From Candidatus Tepidifontimicrobium thermophilum (GTDB lineage Bacteria; Sysuimicrobiota; Sysuimicrobiia; Sysuimicrobiales; Sysuimicrobiaceae), in assembly GCA_031296405.1 (NCBI GenBank), contig JAVKKH010000001.1:1-64000 (forward strand): a stretch of DNA of 64,000 bases, read 5' to 3'. This document shows, piece after piece, positions 1 through 8,094 of the stretch; within the stretch, counting starts at the first letter, position 1, and every line of letters begins with the position of its first letter. The notes beneath the pieces are model-generated. The model made no database searches. It was not told the DNA's origin and saw nothing but the letters and a program-made list of their open reading frames with translations. The translations under genes and the position numbers were made by a program.

Positions 1-538
1 CCCCCGAGAGGGGTTCGTTGAGCAGCAAGTAGTACTTGGCCTTGGCGAGGCCTACCAGCAGGGGCCACAGGAGCACCGCGTGGTCGCCTGCGGGCACTCC
101 CAGCCGCACGTGGCCGTCCAGCAGGCGCGCGGACCGCCCCACCACGGACACGTCCGCCAGGAGGGCCACCGCCAGCCCGGCGCCTACGGCCACTCCCTCC
201 ACGCACGAGACCACAGGCTTCCCGCAGTTCAGGAGGTTGTAGACCAGATCGCGTGCCTCCTTCCACACCCGCAGCCGCACCCACTCGTCCCGGATGATGT
301 CCTCGATGAGTTGGAGGTCCCCGCCCGAAGAGAAGGTGCCGCCCGCCCCGCGGACCAGGACCACCCGGACGTCCTCGTCCGTGTCGAGGTCCCGCCACAC
401 CTGTGCCAGTTCTGCGTGGGCCTGCGCGGTGACGGAGTTCAGGGTGGGCGGGTTGTGGAGGATCACCTCCACGATCCCGTCTTCAAGCTCGCCGATCTGG
501 AGGGCGCGGTAGCGCGACCGCCAGGCTTGCGCCGCCAT
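1..538 (-). CDS. enoyl-CoA hydratase/isomerase (crotonase) family protein, partial
   Basis: About 179 codons are present; the C-terminus lies beyond the left edge. The protein reads as a crotonase-fold enzyme of acyl-CoA metabolism, hydrating or isomerising enoyl-CoA in the cytosol. The two oxyanion-hole segments are visible: [12 protein letters not shown] near residue 72 and a [18 protein letters not shown] stretch near residue 118. Start: ATG at 538 with a clear AGGAGG a few bases upstream. The exact substrate cannot be told, because the catalytic-loop region that separates hydratases from isomerases is only partly present. It lies downstream of the TRAP transporter genes on the same strand, 111 bases after the DUF1844 gene. 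Confidence 0.85.
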   Translation of the reverse strand, partial: MAAQAWRSRYRALQIGELEDGIVEVILHNPPTLNSVTAQAHAELAQVWRDLDTDEDVRVVLVRGAGGTFSSGGDLQLIEDIIRDEWVRLRVWKEARDLVYNLLNCGKPVVSCVEGVAVGAGLAVALLADVSVVGRSARLLDGHVRLGVPAGDHAVLLWPLLVGLAKAKYYLLLNEPLSG

Positions 539-649
539 GGGGACCTCCTGGGTAGTTTTTGCGGGCGGATGCCCTCCCCATGGTACGCGAGGCGGGACCG
601 CCCGCGGGAGGCCGGAGACTTGGACGTTACGCTTTCCGGAGACCGGGCC

Positions 650-934
650 CTACTGGCGGCGGGTGGCTTCCAGGTAGTTCAGCCGCAGGTCCGCCACGTG
701 CATCAGCAGCTCGGTGAGCCGGTCCCCCTGGAGGTGGTTCTGCAGCAGGTCCGTGAGGGCCCCTGCCGCGTCGATGACTAGGCGCGCCTGCTCCAGGTCC
801 ACCTGGGTTTTGCCCGGAATGAGGCCGAGGTACACGCGCGCCTGGTGCGCGAGCAGCATGACGCACCAGCTGAGGACGTCCGCAGCCGACGCGGACTCCA
901 GAGCTGCCACCGGGTTGGACTCGTCCGGGTCCAC
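650..934 (-). CDS. DUF1844 family protein
   Basis: A 94-residue soluble protein with the DUF1844 signature: a helix containing LSWCVMLLAHQARVYLGLIP, then KTQVDLEQARLVIDAAGALTD, then a C-terminal helix ending LRLNYLEA. Family members are small and uncharacterised, and are often found near acyl-CoA or core housekeeping genes. The start is GTG at 934 behind GAGGAGG. It lies 47 bases downstream of the TRAP permease, so it may be cotranscribed, but nothing in the sequence ties it functionally to transport. Confidence 0.75.
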   Translation of the reverse strand: MDPDESNPVAALESASAADVLSWCVMLLAHQARVYLGLIPGKTQVDLEQARLVIDAAGALTDLLQNHLQGDRLTELLMHVADLRLNYLEATRRQ

Positions 935-981
935 GGCCGCCTCCTCATCTGTTATACCCGAACCCGCTCCCCATCAGACCT

Positions 982-3168
982 TCAGGGCCCCTCCGCAGCC
1001 GCAGGCTGCGGCCGGGTGAGCCACTGAAGGACCCACACGACACCCACCGCGGCTGCGGCCAGGAGGTCCAGGGCCAGGGAGGGGTAGATGAGCAGAAGCC
1101 CCGCCGCCACCAGGATCGCACGCTCGGCCCACGTGGCCTCCCGGACCAGCCAGCCGTTGATCCCCGCGGCCAGGGCGGTCAGACCCACCGCCGCCGTCAG
1201 GGTGGTCTTCAACACCACGTCCACCGGGGCGTGGAGCAACAGGCCCATGCCGTCGGGATGGACCGTGAACATGAAGGGGACGACGAACGCCGGCAGGGTG
1301 TACTTCCACGCCATCATCATGGTGCGGAAGGCGTTGCCGCCTGTGAGGGCTGAAGCCGCCAGGGGGCTCAGGCCCACGGGCGGGGAGACCTCCGACAGGA
1401 TGGCGTAGTAGAAGATGAACATATGCGCGGCCAGCTCGTGGACGCCGAGCTGGATGAGGGCTGGTGCGATGACCGCGGCGGCGATGATGTAGGTGGCGGT
1501 GATGGGGAGCGCCAGTCCGAGGATCCACAGGGCGACCCCCGAGTACGCCAGGGTGAGGAGGAGGTTGCGGCCCGCGAGGTCCACGATGATCCCGGACAGC
1601 TTGAGCCCCAAGCCCGTCAGGGTGATGACTCCCACCACGATGCCGGCCACCGCGCAGGTCACCGCCACCGTCAGCACCTGCTTCGTCCCGTTGGCCAGGG
1701 CCGCTACCAGCGGGGTGACGCTTACCTCCCACGGTCCCAGGCGCCAGTGAAGGAGCTCGGTAGGACGCAGGGGTTCGCCCGCGTACGGTTCCGCCCACGC
1801 CCTGCGTGCCTGGAGCCCGAGGAGCGCGCCCAGCAGGACGCACGCGGCAGCTCCCCCGGACAGGGGAACCCCCAACAGGTCCCGCAGTGCGGGAGCGACC
1901 GGAAGGGCCAGCAGGGCGCCCAACAGGGCCGGGAGGATCGGGGGAGATGATCCGCCGCCGGAAGCCCTCCGGACGCTGGCCAGCGCCGTCTCCGGGCGGA
2001 GGAAGCTGGTCACGCAGGCGACCACGGTGGACCAGAACACCGCGGAGATGGCCGTGAAGCCGCGCACCATGAACAGGGGGATCATGACCAGGGACGCCAG
2101 CAGGTACCAGTACCGTCCCACCAGCCGCCAGGGGTTCGCAGCCTGGATCTCCACCTGGCGCAGCCGGAACCGACGGGCGTCCAGCTCGATCATGAGGAAG
2201 ATGGAGAAGTAGTACAGGAGCGTGGGAATGATGGCCAGTACCAGTACCTGAAGGTAGGAGATCTTCAGGATCTCCGCGATGATGAAGGCCGCGGCTCCCA
2301 GAATGGGCGGGGAGATCACGGCGCCGATCCCGCCGGCGGAGAGCAGCCCGCCGGCGGACTCCGGGTCATAGCCGGACCGCCGCAGCAGCGGGTAGGTGAT
2401 GGCTCCCACGGTGACGGTGGTGGCTACCCCGCTCCCCGAGGGGCCACCCAGGAGGAACGAGGCCACCGTGACCGCCTGCCCTGCGCCCGTCCGACGGCGG
2501 CCCACGAGGGCGAAGGCCAGGTCCACGAAGTACTTACCTGCGCCCGACTGCTCGAGGAAGGAGCCGTAGATGGTGAACAGGATGATGAAGCTGGCCGACA
2601 CGTCCAGGGGGACGCCGAAGATCCCCTCCAGCCCCACGTACAGGTGCCCGATGATCCGGTCCAGGTCGTAACCGCGGTGGGTCCACGGTTCCGGGAGGAG
2701 GTGGCCCAGGAACGCGTAGCCCACGAAGGCCACGGCGAGGAGCACGAGCGGCCAGCCGGTCGTGCGTCGGGTGGCCTCCAGCACCGCTGCGATGGTCAGG
2801 ATTCCGAACACGAGGTCGTAGGTGTTGGGCACGACCTGGCGGTACACGAAACGCTCGAAGTCCCAGAAGACCCAACCCAACCCGAGGACCGACGCCAACA
2901 CGAGCAGCAGGTCTACCGCGTGCACGCGTCGGATGGCCGCCTTCCACCCGGGGTAGAGGAGGAAGGTTAGGGTTAGGACCAGCAGCAGGTGGCGCGTGAG
3001 GTGGATCTGGCGAATGTACGGCGCCTGGGCGGCCCACAGGTGGTACAGGGAGCCTACTACCGCCAGGGCGGTGACGAACCAGCCGACCGGTCCGGTGAGC
3101 TTGCGTGTGGCACCCTCGAAGCGCTCGATGAGTTCCTCGACGGCAACCGATTGCGCCGGCTCCTTCAT
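982..3168 (-). CDS. TRAP transporter fused permease (DctQM-type, TAXI system)
   Basis: A 728-residue polytopic membrane protein. It fuses the small (DctQ-like) and large (DctM-like) TRAP permease subunits, the usual form in TAXI-type TRAP systems. Many hydrophobic segments run through it, and the conserved region GGPSGSGVATTVTVGAITYP followed by GGIGAVISPPILGAAAF marks the large-subunit core. It should drive ion-coupled uptake of a carboxylate-type substrate delivered by the binding protein encoded at 3721-4689. Start: ATG at 3168 overlaps the DUF1850 stop (ATGA) and has GAGAGGG upstream. An ATG at 3219 exists but would overlap the upstream gene by about 55 bases. Confidence 0.93.
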   Translation of the reverse strand: MKEPAQSVAVEELIERFEGATRKLTGPVGWFVTALAVVGSLYHLWAAQAPYIRQIHLTRHLLLVLTLTFLLYPGWKAAIRRVHAVDLLLVLASVLGLGWVFWDFERFVYRQVVPNTYDLVFGILTIAAVLEATRRTTGWPLVLLAVAFVGYAFLGHLLPEPWTHRGYDLDRIIGHLYVGLEGIFGVPLDVSASFIILFTIYGSFLEQSGAGKYFVDLAFALVGRRRTGAGQAVTVASFLLGGPSGSGVATTVTVGAITYPLLRRSGYDPESAGGLLSAGGIGAVISPPILGAAAFIIAEILKISYLQVLVLAIIPTLLYYFSIFLMIELDARRFRLRQVEIQAANPWRLVGRYWYLLASLVMIPLFMVRGFTAISAVFWSTVVACVTSFLRPETALASVRRASGGGSSPPILPALLGALLALPVAPALRDLLGVPLSGGAAACVLLGALLGLQARRAWAEPYAGEPLRPTELLHWRLGPWEVSVTPLVAALANGTKQVLTVAVTCAVAGIVVGVITLTGLGLKLSGIIVDLAGRNLLLTLAYSGVALWILGLALPITATYIIAAAVIAPALIQLGVHELAAHMFIFYYAILSEVSPPVGLSPLAASALTGGNAFRTMMMAWKYTLPAFVVPFMFTVHPDGMGLLLHAPVDVVLKTTLTAAVGLTALAAGINGWLVREATWAERAILVAAGLLLIYPSLALDLLAAAAVGVVWVLQWLTRPQPAAAEGP

Positions 3169-3674
3169 GGCTTGACCCTCTCCCGAATCTGCTTCCACAC
3201 GGCGGACAAGGCCAGCCACCCTGCCGGCACACGCACCCCCCGGAGCCTCACGCGGTGCCCCTCCCGGCCCTCTCCGTACAGGGGCAGCGAGGTGCGCCCG
3301 ACCACCAGCGTGCGCTGACCGGTGGCGGTGGCCCGTACCACCAGCTCACCGAGCCGCTGGTGCACAGGAGAGAGGCGGTATCGGCCGGCCGCCTGGGTGA
3401 CGCGCTGCGGCAGCCCGTAGTATTCCAGGGCGGCTTCCTGCTCCGCTTCCACCGAGTCCAGGAGGATCTCTGTGCCCACCACGGTGAACTGCTCCCACAC
3501 CAAGCCGCCGTACACCGAGTGCCGGTACCGGAGCTGGAAGGGCCCGGCCGGGTAGACGGCTACCAGCCGGTCCCGGTCCAAGTCTACGACCTCGAGGGCC
3601 CGCACCGGCCACAGGGCTGCGGCCAGCGCGCCACCCAGGGGCAGAAACAAAGCCCGCGCCGGCACCCACCTCAT
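3165..3674 (-). CDS. DUF1850 domain-containing protein of TRAP-TAXI operon
   Basis: A 169-residue protein with an N-terminal hydrophobic segment (residues about 5-25) and a DUF1850-type core: FQLRYRHSVYGGLVWEQFTV, then a run of beta-strand-like sequence. DUF1850 genes regularly sit between the TAXI binding protein and the fused permease, as here, and are presumed accessory to uptake. The molecular role is unknown. Its stop overlaps the permease start by four bases, implying translational coupling. It starts 46 bases after the binding-protein stop. Confidence 0.85.
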   Translation of the reverse strand: MRWVPARALFLPLGGALAAALWPVRALEVVDLDRDRLVAVYPAGPFQLRYRHSVYGGLVWEQFTVVGTEILLDSVEAEQEAALEYYGLPQRVTQAAGRYRLSPVHQRLGELVVRATATGQRTLVVGRTSLPLYGEGREGHRVRLRGVRVPAGWLALSAVWKQIRERVKP

Positions 3675-3720
3675 GCGGTTAGACCACCGGGCGGCGGGCC
3701 TTGAACTGCAGCCTGCAGGC

Positions 3721-4689
3721 TCAGAACCCCGGAACCCCCCGCTCCCGGTAGTACCGCGCCGCGCCGGGGTGGAAGGGGATGGGAGTCCGGCCGGTAATCC
3801 GCAACAGCGTGATGTTCTTGGCCTCTGCGTGGACCGTCTCCAGCTCCGCCTTGCGCTCGAAGATCAGCCGCGTGATTCGGTAGGCCAGGTCCTCCGGGAA
3901 GTCCTGGTGCACCACCAGCAGGTTGGCGACCCCGATGGTGGGTACCGGTTGGTCCATGCCCGGATAGACCACCCGGGAGATCACCGCGCGGAAGTACAGG
4001 GGCCCGAACTCCTTCCGCAGGGGCTCCACCAGGTCATCCATGGGAACGATCTTCGCGCGGATTCCGGGGGTGCTGGCCAGGTCCAAGACTGCGGGGGTGG
4101 GCAGGCCGCCGCTCCAGAAGAACGCGTCAATCTTCCGGTCCTTCAGGGCATCCGCGGACGGAGCGACCCCCAGCCGCTCCTTCCGGATGTCCCGGTCCGG
4201 GTCGATCCCGGCGGCCCGGAGGATCCGCAGGGCGGTGACCTCGGTACCGCTGCCGGGAGAGCCCACGGACACCCGCTTGCCCCGCAGGTCCGCCACCCGG
4301 TTGATCCCGGTCCCCTCCAGTGTGACCAGGTGGTTGTAGTTGTCGTACACGGGCACCAGGACCCGGATGGGGATGGGCGAGCCGCGGAAGTCGGCCAGCC
4401 CCTTCCACGCGTCGTAGGCGGTGTCGTTCAGGGTGAAGGCGATGTCCGCGCGTTTGGCGCCGATCAGACGCATGTTGTCCACGGAGGCGGAGGTCACCTC
4501 CGCGGTGGCCTGCACGCCAGGGATGTGCTGCGAGATCAGCCGGGCCAGCCCGCCGCCCAGGACGAAGTACACGCCGCCGGTTCCCCCCGTGGCGATGGAG
4601 ATCCGCGTGACGGTGGGCGCGGCCGACAGGCCGGCGGCGAGGACCAGCACCAGGAGCAGCGTCGACCACACACACCGAGCGACCCGCAT
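3721..4689 (-). CDS. TAXI family TRAP transporter solute-binding protein
   Basis: A 322-residue secreted receptor. The first 23 or so residues form a signal peptide (basic start, hydrophobic run, cleavage near LSAAP). The mature part starts with VTRISIATGGTGGVYFVLGGGLARL, the standard opening of TAXI (TRAP-associated extracytoplasmic immunogenic) proteins. Further family segments include YNHLVTLEGTGINRVADLRGKRVSVG, GSPGSGTEVTALRIL and DAFFWSGGLPTPAVLDLA. It captures a small carboxylate or amino acid outside the membrane and delivers it to the permease at 982-3168. It is first in its operon; ATG at 4689 follows GAGGGGGG. Confidence 0.93.
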   Translation of the reverse strand: MRVARCVWSTLLLVLVLAAGLSAAPTVTRISIATGGTGGVYFVLGGGLARLISQHIPGVQATAEVTSASVDNMRLIGAKRADIAFTLNDTAYDAWKGLADFRGSPIPIRVLVPVYDNYNHLVTLEGTGINRVADLRGKRVSVGSPGSGTEVTALRILRAAGIDPDRDIRKERLGVAPSADALKDRKIDAFFWSGGLPTPAVLDLASTPGIRAKIVPMDDLVEPLRKEFGPLYFRAVISRVVYPGMDQPVPTIGVANLLVVHQDFPEDLAYRITRLIFERKAELETVHAEAKNITLLRITGRTPIPFHPGAARYYRERGVPGF

Positions 4690-4856
4690 GGCTGTTCCCC
4701 CCTCGCTCCGTCTCTCGTCTTAGCGCGACGTAGATGTTCGGCGCACCTCCCCGCGGCTCCTCTAGCCGGCCCCGTCCGTGCAAACTAGAGCTTCCCTGGC
4801 GGGTCCCGGGGCGACTGCGGTACGATGCCTGGGAGGTTGTGGCAGCGGAGGAGCGG

Positions 4857-5303
4857 GTGAGGCCGTACCGGGAGTGGGAGGAGACCTTCGAGGTCTTCGG
4901 GATGCCTTACCGGTTCTGCTTCCGGGGTCCCGTGGAGGAGCCCGCACGGTGGGAGGTGGCCATTGTGGACCGCCAGGGGGTCCCCGTGGTGCCGAGACGG
5001 GTGAGGGGCAGGACGGAGGACGAGGCCCGGTGGCGGGCAGAGGAAGCCGTGCACACGTGGGCTGCGGTGCGGCGGCTCCACGAGGCCGCCTCCCGGGCGG
5101 CGGCCCGGACCGCGCCGGGGGCCGAGGTGGTCCTGAACGAGCGGGCGGAGGAACTAGAAGTGGAGCTCACCGGGCCGTGGAGGCTGCGGGTGCCGTTCCT
5201 CGCCTCCCGGGATGAGGTCACGGACCCGGACCGTACCGAGGAGGAGTGGGAGGTGCGGCTCGCGGCTCACTTCCTCCACCACGGTGTGCGCATGCCGGGC
5301 TGA
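4857..5303 (+). CDS. hypothetical protein (acidic, charged)
   Basis: I do not recognise a family. From GTG at 4857 the frame encodes 148 residues rich in Glu and Arg, with a strand-like opening (EWEETFEVFGMPYRFCFRGP) and a long charged helix in the middle. Codon third positions are G/C-rich, as in neighbouring real genes. The frame is open upstream to 4734, but residues from there look non-coding and have no ribosome site. GTG 4857 follows GGAGGAG by 3-4 bases, and GTG 4839 is an alternative. It is transcribed away from the TAXI operon. No transmembrane segment or motif is evident. Confidence 0.5.
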   Translation: MRPYREWEETFEVFGMPYRFCFRGPVEEPARWEVAIVDRQGVPVVPRRVRGRTEDEARWRAEEAVHTWAAVRRLHEAASRAAARTAPGAEVVLNERAEELEVELTGPWRLRVPFLASRDEVTDPDRTEEEWEVRLAAHFLHHGVRMPG

Positions 5304-5719
5304 AGAGCCCCTCACCTGAGGGTGGCCACCGGCCACCCGACGGCCTGAGCTTCCGGGTCCCGGCGGCCCGGTGCGGGGCGTCGGCGCAAGGCTCCCGCTG
5401 GCGCTCGCCCGCCCTGGACCCCGCGGGTGCCGCTCTGCGCCTGGCGGGGGGGGTACGGACGCTGGCGTCTGATCTCTGGGCTTGATGTCGGGTCGAACCG
5501 GTAGCGCCGGATGACCGCGGACACCGCTGGCCTCACGTGGATTCTGTCCGGTTCTCGCAGGGCTCCCTCGCATTGCTCGTCCGGACGGAAGACCGTGAGG
5601 AGCGCGCGCCAGGGTTGGGCTGGAATTGTTGGACCTCCCACAAAGGGCTGCTCCCGCGCGCGCACTGGCCAGCCCAAGTGCTTGAAACAGTGACTGCGGT
5701 CCGAACTCCGCGTTCACAC
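5304..5719. other. no gene seen; composition shift
   Basis: 416 bases without a convincing reading frame on either strand. The right half (from about 5500) is visibly less GC-rich than the surroundings. Short open frames exist on both strands but show no family resemblance or coherent codon bias. A small CCCTCA/TGAGGG hairpin near 5309-5322 follows the preceding gene but lacks a T run. Confidence 0.5.
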
Positions 5720-5986
5720 CTACGGTGTCACCAGTGCGTGCAACTCCTTGTAAGAGCGCTTTGGCACAACGCCTTTGGGAAGATTCGGGGCGACGTTTCT
5801 CGCGAAGAACTGATCCGCTTCTGCCTTTGAGTTCCAGACTTCCATAACGGTCCAGTCGTCATCTTCGTACGCGCAATGTAAGACGAACCCGGGAGAGCTC
5901 CGAACGAGGTCGTGCAGGAGGGTCGAGACTTGGTCGTAGCCCTGTGCGGTTTGCCCCTTGACTCTAGTGATCACGAGGATTGCCAT
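5720..5986 (-). CDS. small ABM-like (dimeric alpha/beta barrel) protein
   Basis: 88 residues. The pattern is a strand (MAILVITRVKG), a helix, then SPGFVLHCAYEDDDWTVMEVW followed by a helix (SKAEADQFF). This resembles the antibiotic-biosynthesis-monooxygenase/dimeric alpha-beta barrel fold, where small proteins bind or modify hydrophobic ligands. No specific function can be assigned. ATG at 5986 is preceded by AAGGAGGA. Its codon use and base composition are less GC-rich than neighbouring genes, which suggests acquisition by transfer. Confidence 0.65.
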   Translation of the reverse strand: MAILVITRVKGQTAQGYDQVSTLLHDLVRSSPGFVLHCAYEDDDWTVMEVWNSKAEADQFFARNVAPNLPKGVVPKRSYKELHALVTP

Positions 5987-6263
5987 CGCTGTCCTCCTTG
6001 GTGGGGGATGGTGTCGCGCGGTCAGAAAGCTTCATGGTGGCCGCATAGCGTTTTGCCGGTGACCCTGGGACCGGTTGGTCTGGTACGGGTCCACATGCTC
6101 GGGCTCTCGTTCCGCACTGGGCGGGCTCACGCACTCGAGAACGAGCCGGGCACCGGCAGACGCACTTGCGGTTTCGACGAACCGGACGCGTTGCCCGGTC
6201 CGGGGTTTACGATCTCCTGTCCGATCTGTGCCACGTTCGACCCCCGTCCCACTTTGGGAATGC
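5987..6263. other. no gene seen, lower-GC intergenic stretch
   Basis: 277 bases between the ABM-like gene and the end of the DUF2182 gene. Short frames on both strands read as low-complexity Arg/Pro/Ser sequence without domain features. No tRNA-like clover or strong terminator was recognised. Confidence 0.5.
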
Positions 6264-6977
6264 CTACAACGCCAGCACCATAAGCCCCGCGGCCGCAAGC
6301 CCGATCCCCACCGCACGGCCGAACCGATCGCCGAGGGGTAGCAGTTTTTCCGCGGAGACGAGGAGGGTCAGGGCGGCCATGGCGGCGAGGTTCATGAGGC
6401 CGAGCGGGAGGAGGAGCGCGAACAGAAGCCAGCAGCAGCCGAGGCAGTACAGGCCGTGCTGGAGTCCCATCCGAAAGGATCCACCGACGCCGTCCCGCCA
6501 GGAACCCAGGAGGAACCCAAGCGGCGTACGGCAGCTCGATAGGCAGGCGTGTTTCCAGGGCGAGAGCTGGTAAAGTCCCGCCACGACCAGCAGTACCCCG
6601 GTGACCGTTCGCCCCGCCAGCATCAGTCCTGCGGGCTCGAGGAGGGTCCTGGCCGCCAGGGCCAGGACGCCGAAGGCGGTCCAGACGGCCAGATATCCCG
6701 CTACGAACGCCAGGGTGGACGCCGTGAGCGATCCGGGCTGCCGCCTGCCCGCCTGGAGGCGGCGGAAGGTGAGGACCATGGGTGCGGCAGAGGGGAACAT
6801 CATGGCGGCCATCATGGTCGCCCAGGTGGCCATGAAGGACACGGGTCCCATCGGCATTTCGCGGCTGGTGTCCGCCTGCCAGATGCTGACCGCCCAGGCG
6901 GCTCCAGCCAGCCCGAGCAGGAGGGCCAGGGGCGTATGGTAGCCCTGCGGGGAGGGTTGCGCGGAGCCCGTCCTCAC
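6264..6977 (-). CDS. DUF2182 family membrane protein
   Basis: 237 residues with about six hydrophobic segments. The family hallmark is the Met-rich segment WATMMAAMMFPSAAPMVLTF near residue 50, followed by GLYQLSPWKHACLSSCRTP and a later HGLYCLGCCWLLFALLLPLG. The conserved Met, His and Cys residues suggest metal handling in the membrane, but the family is uncharacterised. DUF2182 commonly sits next to DUF1326, as here. Start chosen at GTG 6977, which overlaps the DUF1326 stop (GTGA) behind GGTGGA. The open frame continues upstream to 7031. Confidence 0.85.
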   Translation of the reverse strand: MRTGSAQPSPQGYHTPLALLLGLAGAAWAVSIWQADTSREMPMGPVSFMATWATMMAAMMFPSAAPMVLTFRRLQAGRRQPGSLTASTLAFVAGYLAVWTAFGVLALAARTLLEPAGLMLAGRTVTGVLLVVAGLYQLSPWKHACLSSCRTPLGFLLGSWRDGVGGSFRMGLQHGLYCLGCCWLLFALLLPLGLMNLAAMAALTLLVSAEKLLPLGDRFGRAVGIGLAAAGLMVLAL

Positions 6978-7603
6978 GGACCCGTCCACCGGAAGGTGGC
7001 GTAATCCGCGTTCTTGCCCGTGTGATCCCACTGGAGGCCGTGGTCGGTGTAGCGGCTCACGACGCCGTAGGCCTGGACGACCTCCGGGAATAGCGGATGG
7101 GCGTTCCGCTTGACGACCTCCCGGTCGGGATCGAATCCGCCAGGCACCGCTTCCACCGCGGCGTCCAGTACGTCGCCGACGCGGGCGCTGCGCCTCTTGC
7201 CGGCGCCCCTGTACTCGATGGGCACGACCTTGGCGCCCAAGTTCGTACCCACGAGGGGGCCTAGGGCAGCGGGAGGGCCGCCGGCACTGCCCGAAAAGAC
7301 CGCGCCCAGGGCTTGCTGCTGTTCCGCGGAGGCCCGAGCGTCGATGTAGGCGGCCACCGTCCAGTTGCCCTCGGCCATGGGGCCGGGCGTGTGGACGGCC
7401 AGCACGGCGTTGAGACCGGCCAGGTCTACCCCGCCGTAGCGGCCGTGGTTCACGTGGAAGACGAGGTATACGTTGCAGTAGCCCTGGTCCGGCCGAGCCT
7501 GCATAGGACCCTGGGACGAGACCTCGCAGGGGCAGACGACGTCACAGGAACAGTTCTCGAAGTACTCGCCGGAGATCTCCCAGCGGGGTGCTGCTTGACT
7601 CAC
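6974..7603 (-). CDS. DUF1326 domain-containing protein
   Basis: 209 residues. The opening ISGEYFENCSCDVVCPCEV is the DUF1326 signature, with a C-x-C-x3-C-x-C cluster of cysteines likely to bind metal or be redox-active. The rest includes GYCNVYLVFHVNHGRYGGVDLAG and a C-terminal Trp/Tyr-rich region. The function is unknown; the near-constant pairing with DUF2182 argues for a joint role. ATG at 7603 follows AAGGAGG. It lies third from the end of an operon that starts at 10186. Confidence 0.85.
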   Translation of the reverse strand: MSQAAPRWEISGEYFENCSCDVVCPCEVSSQGPMQARPDQGYCNVYLVFHVNHGRYGGVDLAGLNAVLAVHTPGPMAEGNWTVAAYIDARASAEQQQALGAVFSGSAGGPPAALGPLVGTNLGAKVVPIEYRGAGKRRSARVGDVLDAAVEAVPGGFDPDREVVKRNAHPLFPEVVQAYGVVSRYTDHGLQWDHTGKNADYATFRWTGP

Positions 7604-7645
7604 GGCTCACCTCCTTGTTGGATGAAACTGGCGGCCGCGGAGGCC

Positions 7646-8062
7646 CTAGGCTTCCTGGGGCTCCCACAGCCGTGCCAGGGCGTAGCTGTCCAAGAACTCC
7701 TCGAAGCGGGTGACCCGGCCGTTGTGGACCGTGAAGAGGTTCACCCACTCCAGTTGGCCGTGGCGCCCCGTGGACCTGACCCGGCCAGCCTGGCGGCCGA
7801 GGACCACCACTTGGTCGCCGGAAGCGATGAACTGGTCCGGACTGAACAGGGTCACCTCGACTTCTTGATCGAGACGCTGGAGCCAGTCGGCGACCGAGGC
7901 CCTGCCCCGGTACCGGCCGCCGAGGGTGGGGTTCTGCGGGTAGTGGAGGACGAATTCCACGTCGTCCGCGAGGAGCTCGAGGAGAGCGGGGATGTCCCCT
8001 CGCGCGAAGGCCGCGTACCCTTCTTTGACCAGGGCGATGTTCTTTTCGGACATGTCCGACAT
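7646..8062 (-). CDS. SnoaL-like/NTF2-superfamily protein
   Basis: 138 residues with the SnoaL-like fold pattern: helices NIALVKEGYAAFARGDIPALLELLADDVEFVLHY, then GRYRGRASVADWLQRLDQ and strand pairs ending VNLFTVHNGRVTRFEEFLDSY. Members are cytosolic alpha+beta cones that may be isomerases, hydrolases or ligand binders; catalytic identity cannot be read here. ATG 8062 follows GGAGGAGG. The neighbouring oxidase carries a second SnoaL-type domain fused at its C-terminus. Confidence 0.8.
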   Translation of the reverse strand: MSDMSEKNIALVKEGYAAFARGDIPALLELLADDVEFVLHYPQNPTLGGRYRGRASVADWLQRLDQEVEVTLFSPDQFIASGDQVVVLGRQAGRVRSTGRHGQLEWVNLFTVHNGRVTRFEEFLDSYALARLWEPQEA

Positions 8063-8094
8063 GGCGATACCTCCTCCTTCCCAGGATCGGGTTG

